Assembly (NCBI RefSeq): GCF_034555375.1
Contig: NZ_CP140706.1
Coordinates: 1,045,001-1,109,000 of the forward strand
Direction of reading: 5' to 3'
From: Pseudomonas sp. B33.4
GTDB lineage: Bacteria; Pseudomonadota; Gammaproteobacteria; Pseudomonadales; Pseudomonadaceae
Length of the DNA: 64,000 nucleotides
Below are positions 18,892-27,702 of this stretch, one piece after another. Within the stretch, counting starts at the first letter, position 1, and each line of letters begins with the position of its first letter. Both the position numbers and the translations under genes were made by a program. The notes beneath the pieces were generated by a model, which did no database searches, was not told the origin of the DNA, and was given only the letters and a program-made list of their open reading frames with translations.

Positions 18892-19527
18892 ATGGATCTC
18901 TATACCTATTACCGTTCAACCTCGTCGTACCGGGTGCGAATCGCGCTGGCGCTGAAGGGGCTCGACTATCACGCGTTGCCGGTCAATCTGATCGCGCCGC
19001 CGGGTGGCGAGCATCGGCAAGCGGCGTATCTGGCGATCAATCCACAGGGCCGGGTGCCAGCCTTGCGCACCGAGGACGGCGCGTTGTTGATCCAGTCGCC
19101 GGCGATCATCGAGTACCTGGAGGAACGTTATCCACAACGGCCACTGTTGCCGGAAGACCTTGTCGCCCGTGCCCATGTGCGCGGCGTGGCGGCGGTGATC
19201 GGCTGCGATGTGCATCCGCTGCACAATGTCAGCGTGCTCAACCGCCTGCGGCAGTCGGGGCAGGACGAGCCGCAGGTGGTCGAGTGGATCAGCCACTGGA
19301 TAGGCCAGGGGCTGGCGACGGTGGAACAGTTGATCGGTGACGAAGGCTTCTGTTTCGGCGAGTGGCCGTGCGTGGCAGATGTGTACCTGATTCCGCAGTT
19401 GTATGCGGCAGAGCGGTTCAACGTCAGTCTCGAGGCTTATCCGAAAATCCGTCGTGTGGCTGCACTGGCGGCTGAGCATCCGGCGTTCATCAAGGCGCAT
19501 CCCGCCAACCAACCCGATACACCGTAA
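18892..19527 (+). CDS. maiA: Maleylacetoacetate isomerase
   Basis: A 211-residue zeta-class glutathione S-transferase that isomerises maleylacetoacetate to fumarylacetoacetate using glutathione. The GST N-terminal motif STSSYRVRIAL (about 9-19) matches the SSCSWRVRIAL of the family, although with Tyr where many members carry Ser-Trp. The glutathione-contact segments INPQGRVPAL and QSPAIIEYLEERYP are present. It lies 12 bases after fahA behind AGGAG and closes the operon; it is called hmgC in P. putida. Confidence 0.95.
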   Translation: MDLYTYYRSTSSYRVRIALALKGLDYHALPVNLIAPPGGEHRQAAYLAINPQGRVPALRTEDGALLIQSPAIIEYLEERYPQRPLLPEDLVARAHVRGVAAVIGCDVHPLHNVSVLNRLRQSGQDEPQVVEWISHWIGQGLATVEQLIGDEGFCFGEWPCVADVYLIPQLYAAERFNVSLEAYPKIRRVAALAAEHPAFIKAHPANQPDTP

Positions 19528-19531
19528 TTCA

Positions 19532-19565
19532 CCTTGTGGGAGCGAGCAGGCTCGCTCCCACAAGG
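19532..19565. terminator. Perfect inverted repeat after maiA (REP-derived terminator candidate)
   Basis: Fifteen-base perfect arms, CCTTGTGGGAGCGAG and CTCGCTCCCACAAGG, flank a four-base loop directly after the maiA stop. The arm sequence is the Pseudomonas GGGAGCGAG palindrome type. It has no T tail, so it is a repeat that may stabilise or end the hmg transcript. Confidence 0.7.
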
Positions 19566-19614
19566 TTCGGCGTTGAACTAGCCCAAAATCATAAAAACAA
19601 ACAGGTACCTTGCG

Positions 19615-20985
19615 ATGCACAACCAGATTGCCAGCTTCCGGGCGGCACTCGACGCCCGTCCTGTGTCCCGATATCAGTGGTTACTGTTGATCCTGCTCGC
19701 GCTGTTGCTGGTCACCGACGGCTACGACGCCCAGGTGCTCGGTTACGTGGTACCTGCTCTGGCGCAGGATTGGGGCCTGGAAAAATCGGCGTTCGGCCCG
19801 GTATTCAGTGCCAACCTGCTTGGCCTCACCCTTGGTTCACTGGCGGTTACGCCGCTGGCCGATCGCTTTGGCGTGCGACGGATTCTGCTTGCTTGCGTAC
19901 TGATCTACGCCACGCTGACCGTGCTGATGGTCTTCGCCGATTCGCTCAATACGCTGATGATCGCGCGCTTCATCTGCGGCATCGGCATGGGCGGGGCGAT
20001 GCCCAGTGCAATGGCGTTGATGTCGGAATACTCACCACCGCGTTTGCGCACCTTGATGGTGACGCTGGCGGCCTGTGGCTTTTCATTCGGTGGGGCAGCC
20101 GGTGGTTTCGTCGCCGCAGGGTTCATCGACCAATTCGGTTGGCAAGCGGTGTTCCTCGCCGGTGGCGTCACGCCGTTGCTGCTGTTTCCGTTTCTGTGGT
20201 GGATGCTGCCGGAGTCGCTGCCACGCCTGCTGCGTGATGCGCCGCCGTATGCGCGACTGCGCAAAGTCACCGCGCGGATGTTGCCGGACTGGCAACCGCC
20301 CGTTGCCAGCCTCGAACAGAACGAACGCGAGCAGGGCAGCAAGCTGACGGTGGTCGAGTTGTTCCGCAACGGTTACGCGCGGCCGACTTTGCTGATCTGG
20401 GCGACGTTTTTCGTCAGCCTGATTCTGCTGTATTTCATGATTAGCTGGCTGCCGACGCTGCTGCTGGAAAGTGGCCTGAAACTCAACGAAGCCAATCTGG
20501 TAACGTCGATGTTCCTCTTCGCCGGTACGTTGGGCGCGATTTGCATGGCCTGGTTCGCCGATCGCTTGAAGCGCAAGGTGCGTCTGTTGTCAGCGGTGCT
20601 GGCGGGCGCGGCGCTGTGCACGATTCTGCTCGGACTTAATCATGACAATCCGCGGTATCTGGTGGCCTGCGTGTTTGCCGCCGGGTTCTGCATCATTGGC
20701 GGGCAACTGACACTGAATGCGTTTGCCAGTAACTTTTACCCGGCGCATGTGCGTGCGACCGGCACTGGATGGGCATTGGGCGTGGGACGGTTCGGTTCGA
20801 TTCTCGGGCCGCTGTTCGGCAGCCTGCTGCTGGCGATGCACATTCCGGTGGCGCAGATTTTCTTCTTCTGCGCGATCCCGGCGGTGATTGCTGCGTTGCT
20901 GATTATTCAGGTGCGTTCGCCCACTGACTCAGTGCAATCTCCTGTGGGAGCTAGCCTGCTAGCGAAGAACGATAACGCGGTTTAG
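19615..20985 (+). CDS. MFS transporter, aromatic acid:H+ symporter (AAHS) family
   Basis: A 456-residue, 12-helix major facilitator. DGYDAQVLGY in the first helix and the LADRFGVRR loop are AAHS signatures, where the Asp of DGYD is essential in PcaK. Its place behind hmgA-fahA-maiA suggests import of an aromatic acid feeding homogentisate, which is inference. The last 15 or so codons (PVGASLLAKN onward) come from a downstream palindromic repeat, so the natural C-terminus has been extended or replaced. Confidence 0.9.
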   Translation: MHNQIASFRAALDARPVSRYQWLLLILLALLLVTDGYDAQVLGYVVPALAQDWGLEKSAFGPVFSANLLGLTLGSLAVTPLADRFGVRRILLACVLIYATLTVLMVFADSLNTLMIARFICGIGMGGAMPSAMALMSEYSPPRLRTLMVTLAACGFSFGGAAGGFVAAGFIDQFGWQAVFLAGGVTPLLLFPFLWWMLPESLPRLLRDAPPYARLRKVTARMLPDWQPPVASLEQNEREQGSKLTVVELFRNGYARPTLLIWATFFVSLILLYFMISWLPTLLLESGLKLNEANLVTSMFLFAGTLGAICMAWFADRLKRKVRLLSAVLAGAALCTILLGLNHDNPRYLVACVFAAGFCIIGGQLTLNAFASNFYPAHVRATGTGWALGVGRFGSILGPLFGSLLLAMHIPVAQIFFFCAIPAVIAALLIIQVRSPTDSVQSPVGASLLAKNDNAV

Positions 20986-21033
20986 CTGAAAGACCGAGTC
21001 GCCTGCTTCGCTGGCAGGCTAGCTCCCACAAGG
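20941..21033. repeat. Paired inverted repeat overlapping the MFS 3' end
   Basis: Arms CTGTGGGAGCTAGCCTGCTAGCGA and, inverted, CGCTGGCAGGCTAGCTCCCACA surround a short core. The left arm lies inside the MFS reading frame and the core supplies its stop codon; the right arm ends just before the SirB1 stop on the other strand. Confidence 0.85.
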
Positions 21034-21036
21034 TAT

Positions 21037-21840
21037 TCAGTGGACGACGGAGTTGGGCGGCAGGTGGCTGAGGCGTTCTGTCAGGCGCAGCCGCTGAATC
21101 GGATCATCGCTGAGCAGCAGCGCATGCTCCAGATCGAAGCGCTCGGCATTCGGACAGTCGAGCCGCTGATAAAGACTGGCTCGGGCCAGGTAATCAGCGG
21201 CGCCGGCGTCACCCAGCTCGAGGACGCGCTCGGCATCGATCAGCGCAGCAATAAAGTCATCATGGGTCAGGTGCAACTGTCGCAGGTTGCGCGACAGGCG
21301 CTGGAGCATCTGCTGCGGTGTGGCGGTCAGCAGATGCTCGGCGTTGAGCTTCATGTTCGGTCCATACTGGCGCTGCAACAGCTCGCGACAATCATTGGGA
21401 TACAAACGCCGGCCGCCACACGGATCGAGCAAGTGATCGGCACCGGGCACCCGCAGCAGGAAGTGCCCGGGAAAGTTGACCCCGACCAGCGGAATTTCCA
21501 GGCTGCGTGCCAGTTCCAGTGCGATCAGCGCCAGTGTCAACGGTTGCCCACGACGGGTCTGCAACACTTTATGCAGCAACGCAGCCTGTGGGCGCAACGG
21601 CAGAAAGTCGTCCTGTGCGAAGCCCAGATCGGTCATGCGGCGTAACAAAGGTTGGGCCAGCTCACTGACCGGCAGCATTGGTAAACCGTAACTGACTCGC
21701 TGTTGCAGATCCTTGAATTCTTGCAACAGCGCTTCGGGATCGACCGCTTTTTCGTGCTCGGCCGCCATCCACAGCGCGGCTTCGAACAGCGCGGGCGGTG
21801 AACGGTGCAGACACTCGAAAAAACGTTGACGCGCACTCAT
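21037..21840 (-). CDS. SirB1 family protein (transglutaminase-like)
   Basis: A 267-residue cytosolic protein of the SirB1/YchA family, with a transglutaminase-like N-terminal fold (about 40-150, including RRGQPLTLALIALELAR and VNFPGHFLL) and a helical, TPR-like C-terminus. The biochemical role of the family is not settled. It is monocistronic and convergent with the MFS gene, separated from it by a palindromic repeat. The ATG overlaps nothing and has a GGAGAT-type site upstream. Confidence 0.88.
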   Translation of the reverse strand: MSARQRFFECLHRSPPALFEAALWMAAEHEKAVDPEALLQEFKDLQQRVSYGLPMLPVSELAQPLLRRMTDLGFAQDDFLPLRPQAALLHKVLQTRRGQPLTLALIALELARSLEIPLVGVNFPGHFLLRVPGADHLLDPCGGRRLYPNDCRELLQRQYGPNMKLNAEHLLTATPQQMLQRLSRNLRQLHLTHDDFIAALIDAERVLELGDAGAADYLARASLYQRLDCPNAERFDLEHALLLSDDPIQRLRLTERLSHLPPNSVVH

Positions 21841-22025
21841 CGAAATCTCCGGAGAATGCCTCGTTTTAGCCCGGTCCGTGCCATTCGTCCAGTACCCCGC
21901 CGCGCAGTTTTACGGTTATGTCGCAAAGCCGCTGTCTGCTCGGGCGCTTATTCCGGCGCGCTCCAGCAATTTTCAGGCGCAGGCCTATACTGGCGTTCTA
22001 CAAGAAGTGATTCGGGAGCCCAACG

Positions 22026-23045
22026 ATGTTTGCGCTCATGCAAAGCACTCGCCTGGAATCGCTGCACCTTAGCGTCGACCCGGTCTCCGGGTTGAAGGCG
22101 GTCATTGCCATCCATAACAGTCGCCTCGGGCCAGCCTTGGGCGGATGTCGTTACCTTGCCTATCCCAATGACGAGTCTGCCGTCGAAGATGCCATTCGCC
22201 TCGCTCAGGGCATGAGCTACAAAGCCGCGCTGGCGGGTCTGGAGCAGGGCGGCGGGGTGGCGGTGATCGTGCGTCCGGTTCATGTGGAAAACCGTGGCGC
22301 ACTGTTTGAAGCGTTTGGCCGCTGCATCAATCAGCTCGACGGTCGCTACATCACCGCCATCGACAGCGGTACTTCAGTGGCGGACATGGATTGCATCGCC
22401 CAACAGACCCAGCATGTCACCAGTACCACCTCGGCCGGCGACCCGGCACCGCATGCAGCCATGGGGGTGTTTGCCGGCATTCGCGCAACGGCGATGGCTC
22501 GGCTGGGCAGCGATAACCTCGAAGGCTTGCGCATCGCGATTCAGGGCCTGGGCAATGTCGGTTTCGCCTTGGCCGAGCAACTGCACGCTGCCGGGGCTGA
22601 GTTGCTGGTCAGCGATATCGACCACGGCAAGGTGCAACTGGCGATGGAACAGCTCAACGCGCATCCGATTGCCAACGATGCATTGCTCAGCACGCCATGT
22701 GACATCCTCGCGCCGTGCGGTCTGGGCGGAGTTTTGAACAGCCATACCGTCACGCAATTACGCTGTTCGGCAGTGGCAGGCTCTGCCAACAACCAGCTGA
22801 CACATCTGGATGTGGCCGATCAACTGGAGCGCCGCGGCATTCTTTATGCCCCCGATTATGTGATCAATGCCGGAGGCCTGATCTACGTTTCGCTCAAGCA
22901 TCGCGGCGAAGAATTGACCACCATTACCGCACATCTGTCGAAGATCAGCTCTCGACTCACCGAAGTATTTGCCCATGCACAGGCAGAGAAACGCTCGCCG
23001 GCGCGGGTGGCCGACGAGTTGGCGGAGAAAGTTTTGTATCGCTGA
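22026..23045 (+). CDS. Glu/Leu/Phe/Val dehydrogenase family protein, catalytic Lys replaced
   Basis: A 339-residue protein of the leucine dehydrogenase family, which deaminates branched-chain or aromatic amino acids with NAD+. GGCRY (39-43), MSYKAALAGLEQ (63-74), IDSGTSVADMD and the Rossmann motif GLGNVG are present. However, the loop normally reading GGGK reads GGGV at 75-78: the codon at 22257-22259 is GTG where the catalytic Lys80 of Bacillus leucine dehydrogenase is expected. Lys66, the substrate-binding lysine, is kept. Activity is therefore doubtful. Confidence 0.88.
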   Translation: MFALMQSTRLESLHLSVDPVSGLKAVIAIHNSRLGPALGGCRYLAYPNDESAVEDAIRLAQGMSYKAALAGLEQGGGVAVIVRPVHVENRGALFEAFGRCINQLDGRYITAIDSGTSVADMDCIAQQTQHVTSTTSAGDPAPHAAMGVFAGIRATAMARLGSDNLEGLRIAIQGLGNVGFALAEQLHAAGAELLVSDIDHGKVQLAMEQLNAHPIANDALLSTPCDILAPCGLGGVLNSHTVTQLRCSAVAGSANNQLTHLDVADQLERRGILYAPDYVINAGGLIYVSLKHRGEELTTITAHLSKISSRLTEVFAHAQAEKRSPARVADELAEKVLYR

Positions 23046-23058
23046 GTTTCACAGGCAT

Positions 23059-23091
23059 GAAAAAGGCCCTGAGCCATTCGACTCAGGGCCT
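23059..23091 (-). terminator. Rho-independent terminator of yebG
   Basis: A ten-base stem, AGGCCCTGAG and CTCAGGGCCT, is followed on the minus strand by TTTTTC. It is symmetrical enough to serve the convergent dehydrogenase gene too. Confidence 0.85.
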
Positions 23092-23109
23092 ATTCAATTC
23101 GGGCATCGC

Positions 23110-23445
23110 TTACTTTGCAGCTTTTGCCGCTTTGGCAGGCTTGGCCGGCGCTTCAGCAGGTTCTGCAGCTTCAGCATTCTCGACCGTTTCGGCCGGTGCA
23201 TTGATCAGCTCTGACAGTGCATCAGGCTGGCTCTTGAACGCCCGGGCGAACACATCGCGATTCTTCGCCATGTAGATCCCGGCTTCTTCCACTTGCTGTT
23301 CAGTCAGGGACGGAACGGCTTTTTGCAGCACATCGGCCAGATATTCGGCCAGTTCGAGCATTTTGTCATGACGGTCAGCTTCGGCTTTATCCATGAACAA
23401 GCGCTCCAGATCTCGGCTGCTGCGGTATACCACTTCGACGGCCAT
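23110..23445 (-). CDS. yebG: YebG family SOS-regulated protein
   Basis: A 111-residue small protein. The N-terminal MAVEVVYRSSRD and DKAEADRHDKMLELAEYL blocks match YebG, a LexA-controlled protein of unknown biochemical role. The C-terminus (about 80-111) is an Ala/Glu/Pro/Lys tail ending KPAKAAKAAK, likely disordered and nucleic-acid-binding-like. A perfect LexA box lies 44 bases upstream of the ATG, supporting SOS induction. It ends at a clear terminator. Confidence 0.92.
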   Translation of the reverse strand: MAVEVVYRSSRDLERLFMDKAEADRHDKMLELAEYLADVLQKAVPSLTEQQVEEAGIYMAKNRDVFARAFKSQPDALSELINAPAETVENAEAAEPAEAPAKPAKAAKAAK

Positions 23446-23488
23446 TCACCACCTCACATGCCTTCACGTTAAGTTGTCTTGACGACTA

Positions 23489-23504
23489 CTGTATCCATAT
23501 ACAG
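23489..23504. promoter_or_regulatory. LexA (SOS) box of yebG
   Basis: CTGTATCCATATACAG fits CTGT-N8-ACAG exactly and is nearly fully palindromic. It is placed 44 bases before the yebG start on the minus strand, over the expected promoter. Confidence 0.92.
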
Positions 23505-23594
23505 CGAAAAGGATAAGCGAATCCCAGCGCCATGGGTAGTGGCTTTTTAATGTAGACCGGATTTCGGGTTTGTCAGGGAGACCGTGTCGCAGCA

Positions 23595-23619
23595 TTCGCG
23601 AGCAGGCTCGCTCCCACAA
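23595..23619. repeat. Single REP-like palindrome
   Basis: GCGAGCAGGCTCGC inside CATTCGCGAGCAGGCTCGCTCCCACA is a lone half of the paired REP type seen elsewhere. It is the only recognisable feature in the 325-bp gap between yebG and psiE besides the LexA box. Confidence 0.7.
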
Positions 23620-23771
23620 AAGCACAGCGGTGCGACCAAACGCCACGGCGCGGGTTTGGCGGCGTCTCGCCATGATGGCGTGGCCTCTTTTCTGCATGAA
23701 AACCGTTACGTGCAGAAAACCGTCACGTCCAACACGCATCATCCGCTCGAATCGGGCTAAGGAACATCATC

Positions 23772-24272
23772 GTGAAAATCAACTGGGCCGAGAAACTGCG
23801 GCAAAACGTGCATCAACTGGCCGAGTCCCTGGGCAACCTGTTCGTCGAGACCTTCCACTATCTGGCGCTGTTTGCCATCGGTGCGGTGACGGCATATGCG
23901 GCGGTGATGGAGTTTCTCGGGATGCTCGAGGAAGGCCACATCAAGATCGATGACATTCTGTTGCTGTTCATCTATCTCGAACTGGGCGCGATGGTCGGGA
24001 TTTACTTCAAGACCAACCACATGCCGGTGCGCTTCCTGATCTACGTGGCGATCACCGCGCTGACCCGTTTGCTGATCTCCAACGTCTCGCACCACAACCC
24101 GCCGGACATGGGCATCATCTATCTGTGCGGCGGGATTCTGCTGCTGGCGTTGTCGATTCTGGTGGTGCGTTACGCGTCGTCGCAATTTCCGTCGGTGAAG
24201 ATCGAAAAACCGCAGCGCACACTGGGTACGGGTTCCAGCGAGCATCCCGAAGTCGAGAAGGGCGAGCTTTAA
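23772..24272 (+). CDS. psiE: Phosphate-starvation-inducible PsiE family protein
   Basis: A 166-residue inner-membrane protein with about four hydrophobic helices (roughly 25-48, 58-78, 85-105 and 118-138). GAMVGIYFKTNHMPVRFLIY and LTRLLISN are PsiE hallmarks. PsiE is induced by phosphate starvation in E. coli; I did not find a convincing Pho box here. The GTG start at 23772 has AAGGA nine bases upstream. Its stop overlaps the convergent DUF3509 gene by four bases. Confidence 0.88.
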   Translation: MKINWAEKLRQNVHQLAESLGNLFVETFHYLALFAIGAVTAYAAVMEFLGMLEEGHIKIDDILLLFIYLELGAMVGIYFKTNHMPVRFLIYVAITALTRLLISNVSHHNPPDMGIIYLCGGILLLALSILVVRYASSQFPSVKIEKPQRTLGTGSSEHPEVEKGEL

Positions 24273-24586
24273 AGCCCGGCTGCCGGTCTTGGCTGGCCGA
24301 TGACGCGTGGCGGTGGCGGGGTCAGCCCGTCGCCGCTGGTCATCGCTTCGAGTATCGCCATGGCGCTGTGACCCTGTTCGATAGCGATGCCGAATTGAAT
24401 GCTTTGCACCAGACGCTTGAGGCGCACGGGATCGTTGCGCTGCTCGGCGCTGATCATGCGTTTGGCGACGATTCGGCCGCTGTTGGACAGGGTCAGCATG
24501 ATGCTGCCGTCCAGGCCCTGAATGCTCAGGTTGATCTGATAGTCCGGCGCGAAGGCATCGGTAATGATCTGAAAAGGATTGTCCAT
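24269..24586 (-). CDS. DUF3509 domain protein
   Basis: A 105-residue soluble protein. MDNPFQIITDAFAPDY and the SAEQRNDPVRLKRLVQSI region fit DUF3509, a Pseudomonas-restricted family of unknown function. The Pro-rich tail TPPPPRVIGQPRP is likely disordered and is encoded across the 3' end shared with psiE: the two stops overlap tail to tail by four bases with no terminator between them. Confidence 0.8.
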   Translation of the reverse strand: MDNPFQIITDAFAPDYQINLSIQGLDGSIMLTLSNSGRIVAKRMISAEQRNDPVRLKRLVQSIQFGIAIEQGHSAMAILEAMTSGDGLTPPPPRVIGQPRPAAGL

Positions 24587-24757
24587 GATGCGTCACCGCC
24601 TGATTGAACGTGCAGTTGTTGACCGGCCGTGATCGGGTTGGTTCGCCAAACCGGATCACTGGCATCTCGTTCGCTGAGGTATGCAATTTCCGTTTGCCTC
24701 CTTTGGGATATAGCAAGGGGCATGCCGGGAAAATTGTCGAACAATGAACACGGGCAT

Positions 24758-24790
24758 AAAAAAGGCGAGCCGCTGGGCTCGCCTTTTTTT
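24758..24790. terminator. Bidirectional terminator after sdaC
   Basis: AAAAAAGGCGAGC and GCTCGCCTTTTTT form a long stem with a six-base loop and T-runs on both strands. It ends the minus-strand sdaA-sdaC transcript 13 bases after the sdaC stop. Confidence 0.9.
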
Positions 24791-24802
24791 AACAGCCCGT
24801 TT

Positions 24803-26104
24803 TCAGGGCAGAACCGAGTAGATGATCGCTGACAGTGCAATCAGGCCGATCAGCACCACAAACACGTTGGACACCTGCCCCGAATACTGGCGCAAGGCTG
24901 GCACGCGGCGGATGGCGTACATCGGCATCAGGAACAACAGGCAGGCAATCACCGGCCCGCCGAGGGTTTCGATCATGCCGAGGATGCTCGGGTTGAAGGT
25001 CGCCACGGCCCAGCAGCTGAGGATCATGAACACGGCGGTCGCGCGGTTCAGCCAGCTCACCGACATCACCCGGCCACGGCTGCGCAGGCTTTTCACGATC
25101 ATGCCCTGGAAGCCTTCGCTGGCGCCGATGTAGTGGCCGAGGAAGGATTTGGTGATCGCCACCAGCGCAATCAACGGCGCGGCGTAAGCGATGACCGGGG
25201 TCTGGAAATGGTTGGCCAGGTACGACAGGATCGAAATGTTCTGCGCCTTCGCCGCAGCCAGATCCGCCGGCGACAACGCCAGTACACAACTGAAGCAAAA
25301 GAACATCACCGTGACGACCATCATGCCGTGAGCCATGGCGAGGATGCCGCTGCTCTTGCTTTCGGCCTGCTCGCCGTAGCGCTGTTTCTGATCCACCGCG
25401 AACGCGGAGATGATCGGCGAATGGTTAAACGAGAACACCATCACCGGGATTGCCAGCCACATAGTCTTGAAGAACACCGACATCGGCATCGCCTCTTGAG
25501 CACTGGCGAAAAACGCGCCGTTCCAGTTCGGGATCAGACTGAGCGCGAGCAGCAACAACGCTGCGACAAACGGATAAACCAGCACGCTCATGGCTTTGAC
25601 GATGACGCTTTGGCCGCAGCGCACAATCGCCATCAGACCGAGAATCAACACCAGCGAGAGGATTGCCCGAGGCGGCGGGGCGATGTGCAACTGGTGTTCG
25701 AGGAAACTGCTCAGGGTGTTGGTCAGCGCCACGCTGTACACCAACAGGATGGGGAAGATTGCGAAAAAATACAGCAGCGTGATCAGCTTGCCGGCACCGC
25801 TGCCGAAGTGTTCCTCGACCACTTCGGTGATGTTTCCGGAGCGACCGGACAGGACGAAACGGGTCAGGCCACGGTGGGCGAAAAAGGTCATCGGAAACGC
25901 CAGTACGGCGAGCATCAGCAACGGCCAGAAACCGCCGACGCCGGCGTTGATCGGCAGGAACAACGTACCGGCACCAATAGCGGTGCCGTACAGGCCAAGC
26001 ATCCAGGTTGTGTCGAATTTGCTCCAGCCCTTGTGGGCCGTTTCCGTTTTGCTTGTGCGATCTACAGCGGGATTTTCGGCAGCAGGTGTACGTACATCGG
26101 TCAT
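24803..26104 (-). CDS. sdaC: Serine/amino-acid:H+ symporter, SdaC/HAAAP family
   Basis: A 433-residue inner-membrane transporter with about 11 helices. GTAIGAGTLFLPINAGVGG near the first helix and SFNHSPIISAFAVDQ mark the hydroxy/aromatic amino acid permease family; pairing with sdaA indicates serine import. The ATG at 26104 has GAGG about nine bases upstream; an in-frame ATG at 26140 has no such site. It lies 86 bases after sdaA on the same strand, with a hairpin between them. Confidence 0.88.
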   Translation of the reverse strand: MTDVRTPAAENPAVDRTSKTETAHKGWSKFDTTWMLGLYGTAIGAGTLFLPINAGVGGFWPLLMLAVLAFPMTFFAHRGLTRFVLSGRSGNITEVVEEHFGSGAGKLITLLYFFAIFPILLVYSVALTNTLSSFLEHQLHIAPPPRAILSLVLILGLMAIVRCGQSVIVKAMSVLVYPFVAALLLLALSLIPNWNGAFFASAQEAMPMSVFFKTMWLAIPVMVFSFNHSPIISAFAVDQKQRYGEQAESKSSGILAMAHGMMVVTVMFFCFSCVLALSPADLAAAKAQNISILSYLANHFQTPVIAYAAPLIALVAITKSFLGHYIGASEGFQGMIVKSLRSRGRVMSVSWLNRATAVFMILSCWAVATFNPSILGMIETLGGPVIACLLFLMPMYAIRRVPALRQYSGQVSNVFVVLIGLIALSAIIYSVLP

Positions 26105-26144
26105 CGGTATCGCCTCGTTATTATTTTTGCTCGGGCTCACGGTT

Positions 26145-26169
26145 GGCAGACCGTCGGGTGCGGTCTGCC
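26145..26169 (-). other. Hairpin between sdaA and sdaC
   Basis: GGCAGACCG and CGGTCTGCC form a perfect nine-base stem with a seven-base loop in the sdaA-sdaC gap. No U-run follows directly, so it is more likely an mRNA-stability or attenuation element than a full terminator. Confidence 0.5.
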
Positions 26170-26190
26170 GGGGCGGTCAGGGAATGCGCC

Positions 26191-27567
26191 TCAGCATTCC
26201 ACCCAGCTCACAGCCAGGCCGCCCCGTGAAGTCTCTTTGTATTTGTCGTGCATGTCGGCGCCGGTATCGCGCATGGTGCGGATCACCCGGTCGAGGGAAA
26301 TGAAGTGCTTGCCGTCACCGCGCAGGGCCATTTGCGTGGCGTTGATCGCTTTCACGGCGGCGATCGCATTGCGCTCGATGCACGGCACTTGTACCAGGCC
26401 GCCGACCGGGTCGCAGGTCAGGCCGAGGTTGTGTTCCAGGCCGATTTCGGCGGCGTTTTCCAGTTGTTCCGGGGTGGCGCCGAGCACATCAGCGAGGCCG
26501 GCAGCGGCCATCGCGCAGGCCGAACCGACTTCGCCCTGACAGCCGACTTCGGCGCCGGAGATCGAGGCATTTTTCTTACACAGAATGCCGACGGCGGCCG
26601 CACCGAGAAAGAAAGCGACGACATCATCGTCAGACGCGTCCGGATTGAATTTCATGTAGTAGTGCAGAACCGCCGGGATGATTCCCGCTGCACCGTTGGT
26701 CGGCGCGGTGACCATGCGCCCGCCGGCGGCGTTTTCTTCGTTGACGGCGAGGGCGAACAGGTTGACCCATTCCATCGCCGACAGCGTTGAACTAATCACG
26801 TTGGGCTTGCCGATTTCCAACAGGCTGCGATGCAATTTCGCCGCCCGGCGCGGCACATTCAGACCACCGGGCAGGATGCCTTCGTGACGCAGGCCCTGTT
26901 CGACGCACTCACGCATCACCGACCAGATGTGCAGCAGGCCCTGACGGATTTCCGCATCAGTGCGCCATGCGCGCTCGTTGGCCATCATCAGTTCGGACAC
27001 ACGCAGGTTGTGCTGATTGCACAGTGACAACAGTTCGGCGGCGCTGGAGAAATCGTATGGCAGCACCACGTCGCCGGCCGGAGCCACACCGGACTCGGCT
27101 TCCGCCGCTTCGATGATAAAACCGCCGCCGACCGAGTAGTACGTCTGCTCGAACAGCTCGGCCGTTTCGCCAAAGGCTGTCAGCGACATGGCGTTGGGGT
27201 GGTAGGGCAGGCTCTCATCCAGCAGCAGGAGATCACGCTGCCAGTCGAAAGCAATTTCTCTTTGCCCGGCGAGGGACAGTTGGCCTGTCTCGCGCAGTTG
27301 CTGGATGCGTGAATCGATGGTCGACGGATCGATGCTGTCCGGCCATTCGCCCATCAGGCCCATGACCGTGGCTCGGTCGGTGGCGTGACCGACGCCCGTC
27401 GCGGACAGCGAACCGTACAAACGGATTTCCACACGGCGCACATCGTTCACCAGATGCTGATCGATCAGCGCCTGAGCGAAGGTTGCCGCCGCACGCATCG
27501 GGCCGACGGTGTGGGAGCTGGACGGGCCGATGCCGACTTTGAATAGATCGAAAACACTGATAGCCAT
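26191..27567 (-). CDS. sdaA: L-serine ammonia-lyase (L-serine dehydratase)
   Basis: A 458-residue cytosolic [4Fe-4S] enzyme converting L-serine to pyruvate and ammonia. The N-terminal beta domain has [13 protein letters not shown] (13-25). The cluster cysteines are expected in [21 protein letters not shown] and [20 protein letters not shown]. The chain ends in Cys458, as in single-chain bacterial enzymes where the C-terminal Cys loops into the active site. It is the first gene of an sdaA-sdaC unit divergent from a LysR regulator. Confidence 0.96.
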   Translation of the reverse strand: MAISVFDLFKVGIGPSSSHTVGPMRAAATFAQALIDQHLVNDVRRVEIRLYGSLSATGVGHATDRATVMGLMGEWPDSIDPSTIDSRIQQLRETGQLSLAGQREIAFDWQRDLLLLDESLPYHPNAMSLTAFGETAELFEQTYYSVGGGFIIEAAEAESGVAPAGDVVLPYDFSSAAELLSLCNQHNLRVSELMMANERAWRTDAEIRQGLLHIWSVMRECVEQGLRHEGILPGGLNVPRRAAKLHRSLLEIGKPNVISSTLSAMEWVNLFALAVNEENAAGGRMVTAPTNGAAGIIPAVLHYYMKFNPDASDDDVVAFFLGAAAVGILCKKNASISGAEVGCQGEVGSACAMAAAGLADVLGATPEQLENAAEIGLEHNLGLTCDPVGGLVQVPCIERNAIAAVKAINATQMALRGDGKHFISLDRVIRTMRDTGADMHDKYKETSRGGLAVSWVEC

Positions 27568-27612
27568 GCTAAACCCTTACAAGCAATGGAGTAGGAATCG
27601 CTGCCATTTTTT

Positions 27613-27657
27613 GTAGGACAAGCGCAATGTCGGCGATACTGCCTACCTCGGTCCTAC
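27613..27657. promoter_or_regulatory. Dyad in the sdaA-lysR intergenic region
   Basis: GTAGGAC (27613-27619) and GTCCTAC (27651-27657) form a wide inverted repeat in the 135-bp divergent gap. It is a candidate binding region for the LysR protein. Assignment rests on position and symmetry only. Confidence 0.4.
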
Positions 27658-27702
27658 GTGACTAACGAAACTTCCTAAGTAAGCCTTTAGCAGGACTAAA
27701 CG

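Noticed and set aside
23464..23742. 92-residue minus-strand frame between yebG and psiE
   Set aside because: It runs across the yebG LexA box and a REP-like palindrome and has no protein-like features.
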